From the NCBI GenBank assembly GCA_032622095.1, contig CP136062.1, forward strand, positions 226,438,578 to 226,502,577: DNA of 64,000 nucleotides, read 5' to 3'. Below are positions 54,016 to 64,000 of this stretch, piece by piece. The notes below the pieces were generated by a model. The model made no database searches. It was not told where the DNA came from and saw only the letters and a list, made by a program, of their open reading frames with translations. The DNA is from Siphonodentalium dalli. Taxonomy: Eukaryota > Mollusca > Scaphopoda > Gadilida > Siphonodentaliidae. The translations under genes and the position numbers were made by a program. Every line of letters starts with the position of its first letter. Position 1 is the stretch's first letter.

Positions 54016-54566
54016 CAAGCCTGCAAATAGTGTCTGTCATTTACAGGTCCCCAGAGGGTGAATTTAGTGACGCTATCGCGCATGGCAAGCTTAAGAATCA
54101 CCAAATTCACCCTCTGGGAACCTCATTCTGCTTAGGGCCTCAACTGCTATGGGATACCTTAGTATCAGATTGAATTTCCCTAGTTGAAATTGCTGATGTT
54201 CACCCATTAGTCACCTTGATTATGCATTACATCTTCTGCAAATTAGGAGATATAGAAACTTCCCAGAAGAGAACAATTAACCCTTTGAGTGCCAGGTCGA
54301 TTTTTGTATCAACCCATATACCCTGTGCCAATGCATTCTCTTATATATGCGAGTCGACCATAGGTCGCCTCGCATATATAAGAGAATGCATTGGCTTAAA
54401 TTTTTTTTATTTTTTTTTACAATTTTTTACAATTTTAATATATTTTATTATATTCTTTAACAGACTTATTGTGTAGGTTTAGGGCCGATAATATCGGCCC
54501 CTGGCACTCAAAGGGTTAAAGTAACTAAAAACAATGTCTGGGGACCTCATTTTGCCTCGATGTAAT
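54016..54566. mobile_element. Family B element split by a beta TTAA element
   Basis: CAAGCCTGCAAATAGTG, first hairpin, middle to AGAAGAGAACAA, then the 54277-54519 insertion, then AGTAACTAAAAACAATG and GGGGACCTCATTTTGCC. Confidence 0.82.
54277..54519 (+). mobile_element. TTAA MITE, beta type, nested in a family B element
   Basis: TTAACCCTTTGAGTGCCAGG ... GGCACTCAAAGGGTTAA. Family B sequence reads AGAAGAGAACAA before it and AGTAACTAAAAACAATG after it, as in an uninterrupted copy in reverse. Confidence 0.93.
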
Positions 54567-54596
54567 ATGAAGTATTCGATGTCGAATTTCTCGGGC

Positions 54597-54690
54597 ATGG
54601 AGAATTAACGCATAGTAGTGCGTAGTTAGTTCTGACGAGGAGAATTAACGCATAGTAGTGCGTAGTTAGTTCTGACGAGGAGAACGTAAT
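54597..54690 (+). repeat. 44-bp tandem duplication
   Basis: GGAGAATTAACGCATAGTAG to TTCTGACGA occurs twice without differences. Confidence 0.92.
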
Positions 54691-55424
54691 ACATCGTCTG
54701 CATCCTGTTGATCAATATAGTTTAACGGAAACCAATCTGAAGATTTTGATTAAAACGCTAAAGTTGAGCAAAAATACAAACCGGGCATGATAGCACCAAT
54801 AGACTGTAAATTGGATGGAAAGGTCAAAGCGATTATCAAGGCATCATGTTTCTTGAGAGTTTCTGGTGTACGTGGAGGGAAACCAGTAATTATCGGTTAT
54901 CTGTTCCCAGTATTAAAGATGAATTAAAAGCCGATACTCCTGGAAAGTATCTGTGAAATTAAGAGGCTTCTATGGTGTAAAATGGTACTGCCCTCAAACT
55001 GTTTGCATTATTAGGGTTTCTCGTATTAGGTGGCCTAAGCAGAATGAGGGCCCCAGAGGGATAGCGAACTAGCATCACTAAATTCACCCTCTGGGGACCT
55101 CATCCTTCAAATGACACAGGCACACTAATCTCAGGCTTGCATCATTTGCATGGATAGCTGTATATATCTGTTGTACTGGGAAACATTCTTGGAAATCGAA
55201 TGCAACAATTTAAAGGTTTTTGGTTTAAATTTAGAACTTTTATCTTCCTACAGGTCAAATATGTTTATGGTTAGAAAAATTTCCTGTGTGCTCGCAAAAT
55301 AATTGACCCTAGAACAATTCTTGAAGGAAATATGTCATTAATATGATGCTGGGAGGATAATTACCATATCAGTATGACTTCTATCAGGTTACCAATTAAC
55401 CAGTGGGGAGGTGTCCTCTCTAAC
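54691..55424. other. No gene recognised
   Basis: Unique sequence apart from the family B fragment at 55030-55139. Confidence 0.4.
55030..55139. mobile_element. Family B right-end fragment
   Basis: GGCCTAAGCAGAATGAGG, deleted hairpin, CACTAATCTCAGGCTTG. Confidence 0.75.
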
Positions 55425-57725
55425 TGAGAATCGTCCTGATAAAGACACCGACGTTATTGTTAATATCGTGTGATGAGAATCGTCCTGATAAAGACAACTC
55501 CATTATTGTTAATATCGTGTGATGAGAATCGTCCTGATAAAGACAACTCCGTTATTGTTAATATCGTGTGATGAGAATCGTCCTGATAAAGACAACTCCG
55601 TTATTGTTAATATCGTGTGATGAGAATCGTCCTGATAAAGACACCTCCGTTATTGTTTATATCGTGTGATGAGAATTGTCCTGATAAAGACACCTCCGTT
55701 ATTGTTAATATCGTGTGATGAGAATCGTCCTGATAAAGACACCTCCGTTATTGTTTATATCGTGTGATGAGAATCGTCCTGATAAAGACAACTCCGTTAT
55801 TGTTAATATCGTGTGATGAGAATCGTCCTGATAAAGACAACTCCGTTATTGTTAATATCGTGTGATGAGAATCGTCCTGATAAAGACAACTCCGTTATTG
55901 TTAGTATCGTGTGATGAGAATCGTCCTGATAAAGACAACTCCGTTATTGTTAATATCGTGTGATGAGAATCGTCCTGATAAAGACAACTCCGTTATTGTT
56001 AATATCGTGTGATGAGAATCGTCCTGATAAAGACAACTCCGTTATTGTTAATATCGTGTGATGAGAATCGTCCTGATAAAGACACCGACGTTATTGTTAA
56101 TATCGTGTGATGAGAATCGTCCTGATAAAGACAACTCCATTATTGTTAATATCGTGTGATGAGAATCGTCCTGATAAAGACAACTCCGTTATTGTTAATA
56201 TCGTGTGATGAGAATCGTCCTGATAAAGACAACTCCGTTATTGTTAATATCGTGTGATGAGAATCGTCCTGATAAAGACACCTCCGTTATTGTTAATATC
56301 GTGTGATGAGAATCGTCCTGATAAAGACAACTCCGTTATTGTTAATATCGTGTGATGAGAATCGTCCTGATAATGACAACTCCGTTATTGTTAATATCGT
56401 GTGATGAGAATCGTCCTGATAAAGACAACTCCATTATTGTTAATATCGTGTGATGAGAATCGTCCTGATAAAAACAACTCCGTTATTGTTAAATCGTGTG
56501 ATGAGAATCGTCCTGATAAAGATAACTCCGTTATTGTTAATATCGTGTGATGAGAATCGTCCTGATAAAGACAACTCCGTTATTGTTAATATCGTGTGAT
56601 GAGAATCGTCCTGATAAAGACAACTCCGTTATTGTTAATATCGTGTGATGAGAATCGTCCTGATAAAGACAACTCCGTTATTGTTAATATCGTGTGATGA
56701 GAGTCGTCCTGATAAAGACAACTCCGTTATTGTTAATATCGTGTGATGAGAGTCGTTCTGATAAAGACACCTCCGTTATTGTTAATATCGTGTGATGAGA
56801 GTCGTCCTGATAAAGACAACTCCGTTATTGTTAATATCGTGTGATGAGAATCGTCCTGATAAAGACACCTCCGTTATTGTTTATATCGTGTGATGAGAAT
56901 CGTCCTGATAAAGACAACTCAGTTATTGTTAATATCGTGTGATGAGAATCGTCCTGATAAAGACACCTCCGTTATTGTTTATATCGTGTGATGAGAATCG
57001 TCCTGATAAAGACAACTCCGTTATTGTTAATATCGTGTGATGAGAATCGTCCTGATAAAGACAACTCCGTTATTGTTAATATCGTGTGATGAGAATCGTC
57101 CTGATAAAGACAACTCCGTTATTGTTAATATCGTGTGATGAGAATCATCCTGATAAAGACAACTCCATTATTGTTAATATCGTGTGATGAGAATCGTCCT
57201 GATAAAGACAACTCCGTTATTGTTAATATCGTGTGATGAGAATCGTCCTGATAAAGACAACTCCGTTATTGTTAATATCGTGTGATGAGAATCGTCCTGA
57301 TAAAGACACCTCCGTTATTGTTAATATCGTGTGATGAGAATCGTCCTGATAAAGACACCGACGTTATTGTTAATATCGTGTGATGAGAATCATCCTGATA
57401 AAGACACCGACGTTATTGTTAATATCGTGTGATGAGAATCGTCCTGATAAAGACAACTCCGTTATTGTTAATATCGTGTGATGAGAATCGTCCTGATAAA
57501 GACAACTCCGTTATTGTTAATATCGTGTGATGAGAATCGTCCTGATAAAGACAACTCCGTTATTGTTAATATCGTGTGATGAGAATCGTCCTGATAAAGA
57601 CAACTCCGTTATTGTTAATATCGTGTGATGAGAATCGTCCTGATAAAGACACCTCCGTTATTGTTAATATCGTGTGATGAGAATCGTCCTCATAAAGACA
57701 CCTCCGTTATTGTTAATATCATGTG
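55425..57725 (+). repeat. 49-bp satellite array, about 47 copies
   Basis: The unit starts TGAGAATCGTCCTGATAAAG and ends ATATCGTGTGA. Variants are at the ACAACTCCG block (ACACCTCCG, ACACCGACG) and TTAATATC/TTTATATC. The ACACCGACG variant is found at the first unit and again near 56080, 57350 and 57400. One unit near 56490 is shorter by two bases. Confidence 0.97.
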
Positions 57726-57732
57726 CTATTCA

Positions 57733-57786
57733 GTCCTGAGAATAAGGTGCCTGTCATTTGCAGATTGAGGTACCCAGAGGGTGAAT
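57733..57786. mobile_element. Family B left-end fragment
   Basis: CAGTCCTGAGAATAAGGTGC to CCCAGAGGGTGAATT. It lies between the 49-bp satellite and a family A arm. Confidence 0.72.
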
Positions 57787-57885
57787 TTTCCGATGAATGG
57801 CAACAAGCCATATTTCCGAATAAATCCTGAAAAGTTACCCATAATTCTGCTGTGGTTAAGAAGTCGATTACTTAGAACATTACTG
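57787..57885. mobile_element. Family A right arm fused to a family B fragment
   Basis: TTCCGATGAATGGC to CATTACTG. The join is at GAATTTTCCGATG, where the B hairpin arm (GGGTGAATTT) passes into the A arm. Confidence 0.8.
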
Positions 57886-58445
57886 TACTACAAGTTACTA
57901 TAAAGAACTTAGGATAAGTCACAGGAACGATAGCATCCAACATCTAAACAGTGCTATTACAGACAAAATTAAGCCAAGGGGTCTGATTAGTCTGGCTCTC
58001 AAATTCAAATTTTTATAGAAATTTAATCGAATGGCACACACTTTGAGTCATTCGAGTCACTTGAGACCTCATTCTGCAAATGTCAGAAGCACTAAATTCA
58101 GGCTTGCCTGCACTCATACCCACTCGCAATTTTTAATTCAAGTGTGCTAAAATTGTCGCTCGTCCAAATGCTTCTTATGGTGACTGTAACTGACGATTCC
58201 ATATTGAACTATTTGAAGGTTAATTTAGATCAGTTCAATTATGGGAATGTGAAAGTGTCACAGGACATATATAGGTATATATCCCACAATGACATTTTGT
58301 TTGAGAAAAAATGCAACTTATGATTATATTACGGGTGCAATTACACCCTTCTTCTGAATTGTGGGAACAAATAAGTTCTCTGTCAGTGTTATTCTCATGG
58401 GAAGGACTGAAGTAGGGGCCCCACAGTTCAATGCTCGTCCACCTC
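57886..58445. other. No gene recognised
   Basis: Unique A+T-rich sequence except the family B end at 58061-58106. Confidence 0.4.
58061..58106. mobile_element. Family B right-end fragment
   Basis: GAGACCTCATTCTGCAAATG and ACTAAATTCAGGCTTG. Confidence 0.7.
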
Positions 58446-58887
58446 CAAGCCTATAAATAGTGTTTCTTTCATTTGCAGAATGAGGTCCCCAGATGGTGAT
58501 TTTAGTGATGCTCTCCTGCACAGAGGGCTAGCATCACTAAGTTCACCCTCTAGGGACCTCATTCTGCTTTGGCCTCATTTTCTGGGAAGTATCTGCATTA
58601 AGTCTCAAATTAACATTGTTTTAGTTACGTTTTCCGTTCTGGAAAGTTTCTATATCCCCTAATTTGCAGAAGATAAAATGCATAATCGAGGTGACTAATG
58701 GGTGAACATCACCAACTTCAACTGGACAACTTGATCCTGGTCTCCCATAGCAGTTGAGGCCTAAGCAGAATGAGGTTCCAAGAGAATAAATTTGGTGATG
58801 CTAGCCCGATGTGTGGGATAGCGTCCCTAAATTCACCCTCAGGGGAGATTCAATCTGCAAATGACAGACACACTATTTGCAGGCTTG
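58446..58887. mobile_element. Family B element, complete 442 bp
   Basis: CAAGCCTATAAATAGTG ... CACTATTTGCAGGCTTG with two hairpins (58475-58567, 58766-58857) and the first-subtype middle. Confidence 0.88.
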
Positions 58888-59108
58888 TGCATAACTGAAT
58901 GGGAGAATTCATTTAGTATAGAAAGTTTAAGACGGCTTCATACACTTTATAACCACTGATCAAAGAAGGGGAGGGTTGTGGGTCAGTTCCCCCTCCTTAA
59001 TTACCATATGAATAATTTCTAACACACTTATCAGATGATATGTTTAAGAGCTATCATTGATGAGTAGTTACCCTATGTTCACATAATAAGTTTAACCCTA
59101 TCTATACT
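58888..59108 (+). repeat. Dispersed repeat beside family F
   Basis: AAAGAAGGGGAGGGTTGTGG and ACACTTATCAGATGATATG recur at 61937-62030. The two stretches flank the two family F copies on opposite sides. Confidence 0.75.
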
Positions 59109-59109
59109 A

Positions 59110-59759
59110 AGGTAGCAATACACGATTTCCAGCAATTTTGCCAACCTGGGAGGGGTTACTGTACTTCAAATCAATGCTAAGCCATTATCGTTGGCATATA
59201 TCCAATCGAGCATGTTTTAATTTCGACAGAAATTTTAGGTGTAATCATATAAATGTACTTTTGGTTCTTCGTACAGTTTGTCATTGAGTTATGCCCCTTG
59301 GTTAGCACACACGAACCGCTCAATTTTACCCATTTTTTTACTCAAATTGGCCATTTTCAACCCAAAAACAGACCATGATAGAGCGAATGTCAGTAAATAA
59401 GATTCTTCCACCTGATAGAGCTATGCTAGAACTGAGAAATATTTGAAATAGAAAAAAAGTTATCGTATCAATTTGAAAAAAAAGTCTTGCGAGCCCAGAT
59501 GACAGAATTCAGGGGAGAGAAATCGGGCTATTTTCCTGTAATCAATAACACAGAGTTGGCCTTCACTGAATACGAAAACCCTGTTGCGTATCCAAATTTT
59601 GCACTTTTTTGAGAACTTTCCCAGTTTTGTAAAATAAATAAACCTTCAAACCAGTAATGACACAGTTAACACAGGCTACACTGGCCGTTATGCCCCCCAG
59701 ATACTTATATTTCTATTTTTCAGACGACCTACAACCCGTGAAATCGTGTACTGCTACCT
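59110..59759. mobile_element. Family F TIR element, 650 bp, copy 2
   Basis: Inverted ends AGGTAGCAATACACGATTTC / GAAATCGTGTACTGCTACCT, flanked by TA on both sides (59108-59109, 59760-59761). No coding capacity. Nearly identical to the copy at 61037. Confidence 0.88.
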
Positions 59760-59761
59760 TA

Positions 59762-61036
59762 AAGGAAAAATAGAGTTATCCCTCTTCAACGCGCAAATGT
59801 CCAGTTAAGTCTCTGACGTACACCGATAACTTTGATATATAACACATATGGTGTTTCTTCAGTGCGAATGGGAAATAAGGTCAATATAAGTAGTGTGGTT
59901 TCAATAAAAATGAACCAAATTCACCCAAATTAATGGTTATAGCGAGAGAAAAAAAACAGTTAAATTATAAATGTGACATCATGCCCACCACCTTAAAACT
60001 AAACATCCCAGTCAAAAAGGCAGTCTGAACAGACATATTACATCTGTATTCTGCTGACCAAAGCATATGCACTGTGGTTATTTACTAGCCAGCCCCCCCC
60101 CCCCCCCCCCATCCCCCCCCGCATATGTTAAGACAATGTTCTTGTCACCCCCCCCCCCCCAAATATGTTATCAATCAATACGCCTATTCGTAGGTGGGTG
60201 GTATCCGAGGAGTTTCATTGTTGGGATGTTCCCTTAGCAACACATTTCGTTACATGCAAATCACTTTTATGTGGTCAGTCATAAACATGTAAGAACGCAA
60301 CAAAATTCCAAACAAATCGTAAGGAATAACTAATGCATATATAATCACCCCTCCCCCAAAATGTGAACCATGTTTATTTGGCCGGTCGGTGTACATTCAA
60401 TGACTTAATTGTCAAGTTGAAATCACACTATTTAATTATTTATGGAATCTTATATACCATTTGTATGGTGCTGGTGCTCACGCGCTGTTCGTGATAACTC
60501 AGTAGCTGACTTTACCCCCCTCTCCAATATACATATTGACATTACTCGGTCAATCGGAAACACGACCAAGACTAAATAACCAACATTAATATGGCTTTTC
60601 ACACCAGGTATCCAAGGAAATCCATTGTTGAAATGTTTGCGTGGCAACACGTTTCATTAAATTAATGTCAATTTTATGTAATTACACATAACCGCACCAC
60701 TCGAAAAGAATCGTACAGAGTAACTGATGCATATATAATCACATAACCAACCCCCCCCCCCCAAATGTGAACCGGAATGTTTTTTTTTTATCGATAGCAG
60801 ACATACGTTGAATTTGTTTTTTGCCCTGTCGGTGTGATCATTCAGTGACTTGTCAAGCTGGAATCCATACTATCAAAGTTTACAGCCTCTGATACAAATA
60901 CTCTACAAGCAAATGCACCTAATTCCGAGAACAGTCATAAATAGAAACTGTCAATAGTAACTCAGACACGAAGATAGGAAAGATAAAATGTTTCAGTAGA
61001 TTTTCATTAATTTATCCAATTTGATATGTCTCTTTA
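59762..61036. other. Unique DNA between the two family F copies
   Basis: Contains C runs at 60095-60160 and 60755, and a weak internal repeat: CATATATAATCAC next to CCCCC at 60340 and 60730. No gene. Confidence 0.5.
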
Positions 61037-61686
61037 AGGTAGAAATACACGATTTCCAGCAATTTTGCCAACCTGGGAGGGGTTACTGTACTTCAAATCA
61101 ATGCTAAGCCATTATCGTTGGCATATATCCAATCGAGCATGTTTTAATTTCGACAGAAATTTTAGGTGTAATCATATAAATGTACTTTTGGTTCTTCGTA
61201 CAGTTTGTCATTGAGTTATGCCCCTTGGTTAGCACACACGAACCGCTCAATTTTACCCATTTTTTTACTCAAATTGGCCATTTTCAACCCAAAAACAGAC
61301 CATGATAGAGCGAATGTCAGTAAATAAGATTCTTCCACCTGATAGAGCTATGCTAGAACTGAGAAATATTTGAAATAGAAAAAAAGTTATCGTATCAATT
61401 TGAAAAAAAAGTCTTGCGAGCCCAGATGACAGAATTCAGGGGAGAGAAATCGGGCTATTTTCCTGTAATCAATAACACAGAGTTGGCCTTCACTGAATAC
61501 GAAAACCCTGTTGCGTATCCAAATTTTGCACTTTTTTGAGAACTTTCCCAGTTTTGTAAAATAAATAAACCTTCAAACCAGTAATGACACAGTTAACACA
61601 GGCTACACTGGCCGTTATGCCCCCCAGATACTTATATTTCTATTTTTCAGACGACCTACAACCCGTGAAATCGTGTACTGCTACCT
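61037..61686. mobile_element. Family F TIR element, 650 bp, copy 3
   Basis: Same length as the copy at 59110. On reading through, the only clear difference is AGGTAGA for AGGTAGC in the left end. The right flank is CTACCTAAGG, so the TA duplication is imperfect. Confidence 0.88.
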
Positions 61687-62367
61687 AAGGCATCATTGAT
61701 GAGTAGTTTTCCCATAGGAAATTTTCACATAATAAGTTCAACAAACGACCATATTCTTATCTAAACATTTCCCTCAATAAATACGGCTCTTTCTGCATGT
61801 TATTTAACTGTCATCTGCTTGTCACCTTATCATCCCTCCAATGAATAATAGACTGCTCTAATTAATACTTGTAGAACAGAATGGAAGAATCTCTTTAGTA
61901 TAGAAAGTGATAAGACCGCTTTAGCCACTGATCCAAAGAAGGGGAGGGTTGTGGGTCAGTTGGCCTTCCTTAATTATCATATGAATAATTCCTAACACAC
62001 TTATCAGATGATATGTTTAAGAGGTTATGGAAACTCATACAGGATATGAGAATACACGTAGGGTACAAATTAATCTAAAAATAATCACATCGCAGCGATA
62101 TAATTACGGGGAGCAGAGACCATGTTTCTCGCCATATTGAACAGGGGTCCAATAACTATTGGAAATTCATTCCGTGTCTTCCTTCATATGACAGACAACA
62201 TTGGCGAATCAATCAGAATTTCCTTTTAAGCTTAGCAATGACAGTCTTATTATCGCGGTATTGGATTGCGGTATCTCTGTAATGACCAAGCAGAAAAACG
62301 TAGGAGTCGTCCCGCTGCGATTCTGGTAAGTTCCAACAACCCTGTAGCAACGCGATGACAAAACTGT
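61687..62367. other. Repeat flank and unique sequence
   Basis: 61690-62030 matches 58890-59100 in part (CATCATTGATGAGTAGTT, GGGGAGGGTTGTGGGTCAGT). No gene. Confidence 0.55.
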
Positions 62368-62781
62368 TTAACCCTTTACCCAACAAACCGGCCAAAAACG
62401 CCCAAATAAAGCTTCAACAGCCTAAAATATCTTCGGTCTGTCTCAATAACACCATACAAATATGGATATCATTGGAACCGGCTCATTGACCACATTGTGA
62501 TGGCTACAGTTATGCCCTGTGCCAATGCATTCTCTTATATATGCGAGTCGACCATAGGTCGCCTCGCATATATAAGAGAATGCATTGGCCTAAACAAAAT
62601 CTTTTTTTAACACTTTTTACCATTTTTTCTTATAATATTTTCTACATTCTTTGACAATTTGATCATTTTTAATATGCGTTAAGCCAATGCATTCTCTTAT
62701 ATATGCGAGGCGACCTATGGTCGACTCGCATATATAAGAGAACGCATTGGCACAGGGTCATTCTGTTGGGTAAAGGGTTAA
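62368..62781 (+). mobile_element. TTAA MITE, alpha type, 414 bp
   Basis: TTAA-CCCTTTACCCAACA ... TGTTGGGTAAAGGG-TTAA, with a duplicated TTCT..ACATTCTTT spacer making it longer than the 400-bp form. Both hairpins are nearly perfect. Confidence 0.94.
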
Positions 62782-63058
62782 CACTTATTCTGCTTCCGAT
62801 TGATGAATTGTTCAACATTTGCAAAATGTAGGTTCACTAGGGGATTGCACGTCAAAAATGATGGATGTCATGCAGGAACATAGTGTGAAGAATTAGTTTA
62901 AGCTGATAATAAACTCTCTTGATTGCTAATTATTAGTGCCGTTATGTCGTTTGAGGACAATGGCACTTATTCCAGTGTCTTGTTATCTCTGTGCACCAAT
63001 TTTCTCACATGTTTTCAAAGCTGATAATTTATTAATCATGCAATGTATCAGTCGCCCT
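62782..63058. other. No feature recognised
   Basis: Unique sequence between two TTAA elements. Confidence 0.4.
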
Positions 63059-63318
63059 TTAACCCTTCCATGACTGGAGCTTCCTGAAATTTTGCAAAAC
63101 CCTGTGCCAATGTATTCTCTCATAGATGGGAGTCTCCCATTGGGAACCTCGCATATATAAGAGAATGTATTGGCCTAACAATATTTACCTTGACCTTGTA
63201 AGCCAGTGCATTCTCTTATATATGCGAGGCTCCCTGTGGGATCGAGACTCACATATACAAGAGAATACATTGGCAGAGGATCTTTAATGCTGCACAGCTC
63301 CAGTCTTGAAAGGGTTAA
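63059..63318 (-). mobile_element. TTAA MITE, gamma type, abutting a minisatellite
   Basis: TTAACCCTTCCATGACTGG ... CAGTCTTGAAAGGGTTAA. The right TTAA is also the start of the first 54-bp unit of the following array (CTTAACAACC). Confidence 0.92.
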
Positions 63319-63768
63319 CCACTTTCGTCTTTATATTAGAGAAGGAAACGCATTATAATAGTAAATATATCGCCTTAACAACCTTTATCTTAGAGAAGGA
63401 AACGCATTATAATAGTAAATATATCGCCTTAACAACCTTTATCTTAGAGAAGGTAAGACATTATAATAGTAAATATATCGCCTTAACAACCTTTATCTTA
63501 GAGAAGGTAAGACATTATAATAGTAAATATATCGCCTTAACAACCTTTATCTTAGAGAAGGTAAGACATTATAATAGTAAATATATCACCTTAACAACCT
63601 TTATCTTAGTGAAGGTAAGACATTATAATAGTAAATATATCGCCTTAACAACCTTTATCTTAGAGAAGGTAAGACATTATAATAGTAAATATATCGCCTT
63701 AACAACCTTTATCTTAGAGAAGGTAAGACATTATAATAGTAAATATATCGCCTTGACAACCTTTGGGA
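63315..63768 (+). repeat. 54-bp minisatellite, eight copies, in-frame
   Basis: The unit includes TTAACAACCTTTATCTTAG and ATTATAATAGTAAATATATC. Because 54 is a multiple of 3, one frame stays open as an 18-residue repeat, but the frame starts at TTG and no ATG precedes it. Confidence 0.95.
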
Positions 63769-64000
63769 AATGCCTTATATCTATAAGGCCAACTTTAACT
63801 GAAATTTTTCATGTCGTATTCTAAGATGTGCCTCAGGACATGGTAAAAATTTGGTCACAATTGGACATGAAGGTGATACATATCTAAATGCGCCAAAATT
63901 GTGACAGATAAACACACACAAACACTTGGCTGTTATATAAATAGATAGAAGTCAGTAGCCAAGAGGAAGCATACTGGTCTCTCATGCTAGCGTACCAGGG
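63769..64000 (+). repeat. Tail of a dispersed repeat
   Basis: AAATTTGGTCACAATTGGAC to ACACACACAAACACTTGG and TATATAAATAGATAG; the style is that of a retroposed repeat 3' region. No gene. Confidence 0.4.

Noticed and set aside
55425-57725. Regularly spaced repeats reminiscent of a CRISPR array
   Set aside because: Units are contiguous with no unique spacers, and the context is eukaryotic: a satellite array.
63306-63824. 172-codon frame with an 18-residue repeat
   Set aside because: Starts at TTG inside a MITE end and follows a 54-bp minisatellite; no ATG or other gene signal.

Overview
The window looks like non-coding, repeat-dense nuclear DNA of an invertebrate animal. It is A+T-rich, has no dense or operon-like gene order, contains one intronless class A GPCR, and is full of non-autonomous DNA transposons, foldbacks and minisatellites. 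A dispersed repeat with a (GACGGACA)n-type tail (8893-9690, 13975-14420, 41095-41530) is of a kind I associate with bivalve molluscs. A bivalve or other lophotrochozoan is therefore my best guess; this is inference, not proof.

Only one protein-coding gene is convincing: a 370-residue rhodopsin-class receptor at 28805-29917 (+). A plausible 3' splice site lies upstream at 27655, giving a possible long 5' UTR exon, and poly(A) signals lie downstream. Two coding relics were also seen: the C-terminal end of a LINE-type polyprotein (about 45385-46027) and a frameshifted THAP-type zinc-finger fragment (about 49640-49735).

Mobile families, named here for reference. (A) A palindromic MITE of about 213 bp with CAGTAATGCCC ends and TA target duplications (13 copies). 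(B) A 440-460 bp element with CAAGCCTG/CAGGCTTG ends carrying one hairpin at each end (about 20 full or partial copies). (C) TTAA-flanked MITEs with CCCTTT ends (piggyBac-like) that carry two mirror-image hairpins. They fall into three terminal types: alpha (CCCTTTACCCAACA), beta (CCCTTTSAGTGCCAGG) and gamma (CCCTTYCATGAC), about 24 copies in all. (D) An A+T-rich element containing a (TTTATTCATG)n array. (F) A 650-bp TIR element. (H, M and a 1.15-kb element) hAT-like elements with perfect 8-bp duplications. (J) A 483-bp element with a 5-bp duplication. (K) The mollusc-type dispersed repeat.

Layout: 549-1054 22-bp minisatellite; 1.1-5.6 kb C, A, D and B copies; 5846-6587 53-bp minisatellite; 6.6-10.8 kb sparse, with K repeats; 11.4-15.4 kb a tandemly repeated segment whose copies carry different insertions; 16.1-17.2 kb D with its 10-bp array; 17.7-21.4 kb B and C copies; 21860-23008 hAT-like element; 23.4-27.1 kb tandem repeats with nested C elements; 27.3-30.5 kb the receptor locus; 31-43.3 kb mixed A, B, C, D, F and K; 43.4-46 kb duplications and the LINE relic; 46.6-48.4 kb two H elements and a 145-bp repeat; 49-55 kb A, B, C and D; 55425-57725 a 49-bp satellite of about 47 copies; 59-62 kb two nearly identical F elements; 62.4-64 kb C elements and a 54-bp minisatellite.

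The most informative signal is the C superfamily. The same hairpin is attached to three different sets of TTAA termini, and the inner stem differs between copies by paired, compensating changes. Many copies are nested in other repeats in a way that lets insertion order, and in some cases empty sites, be read inside this window.
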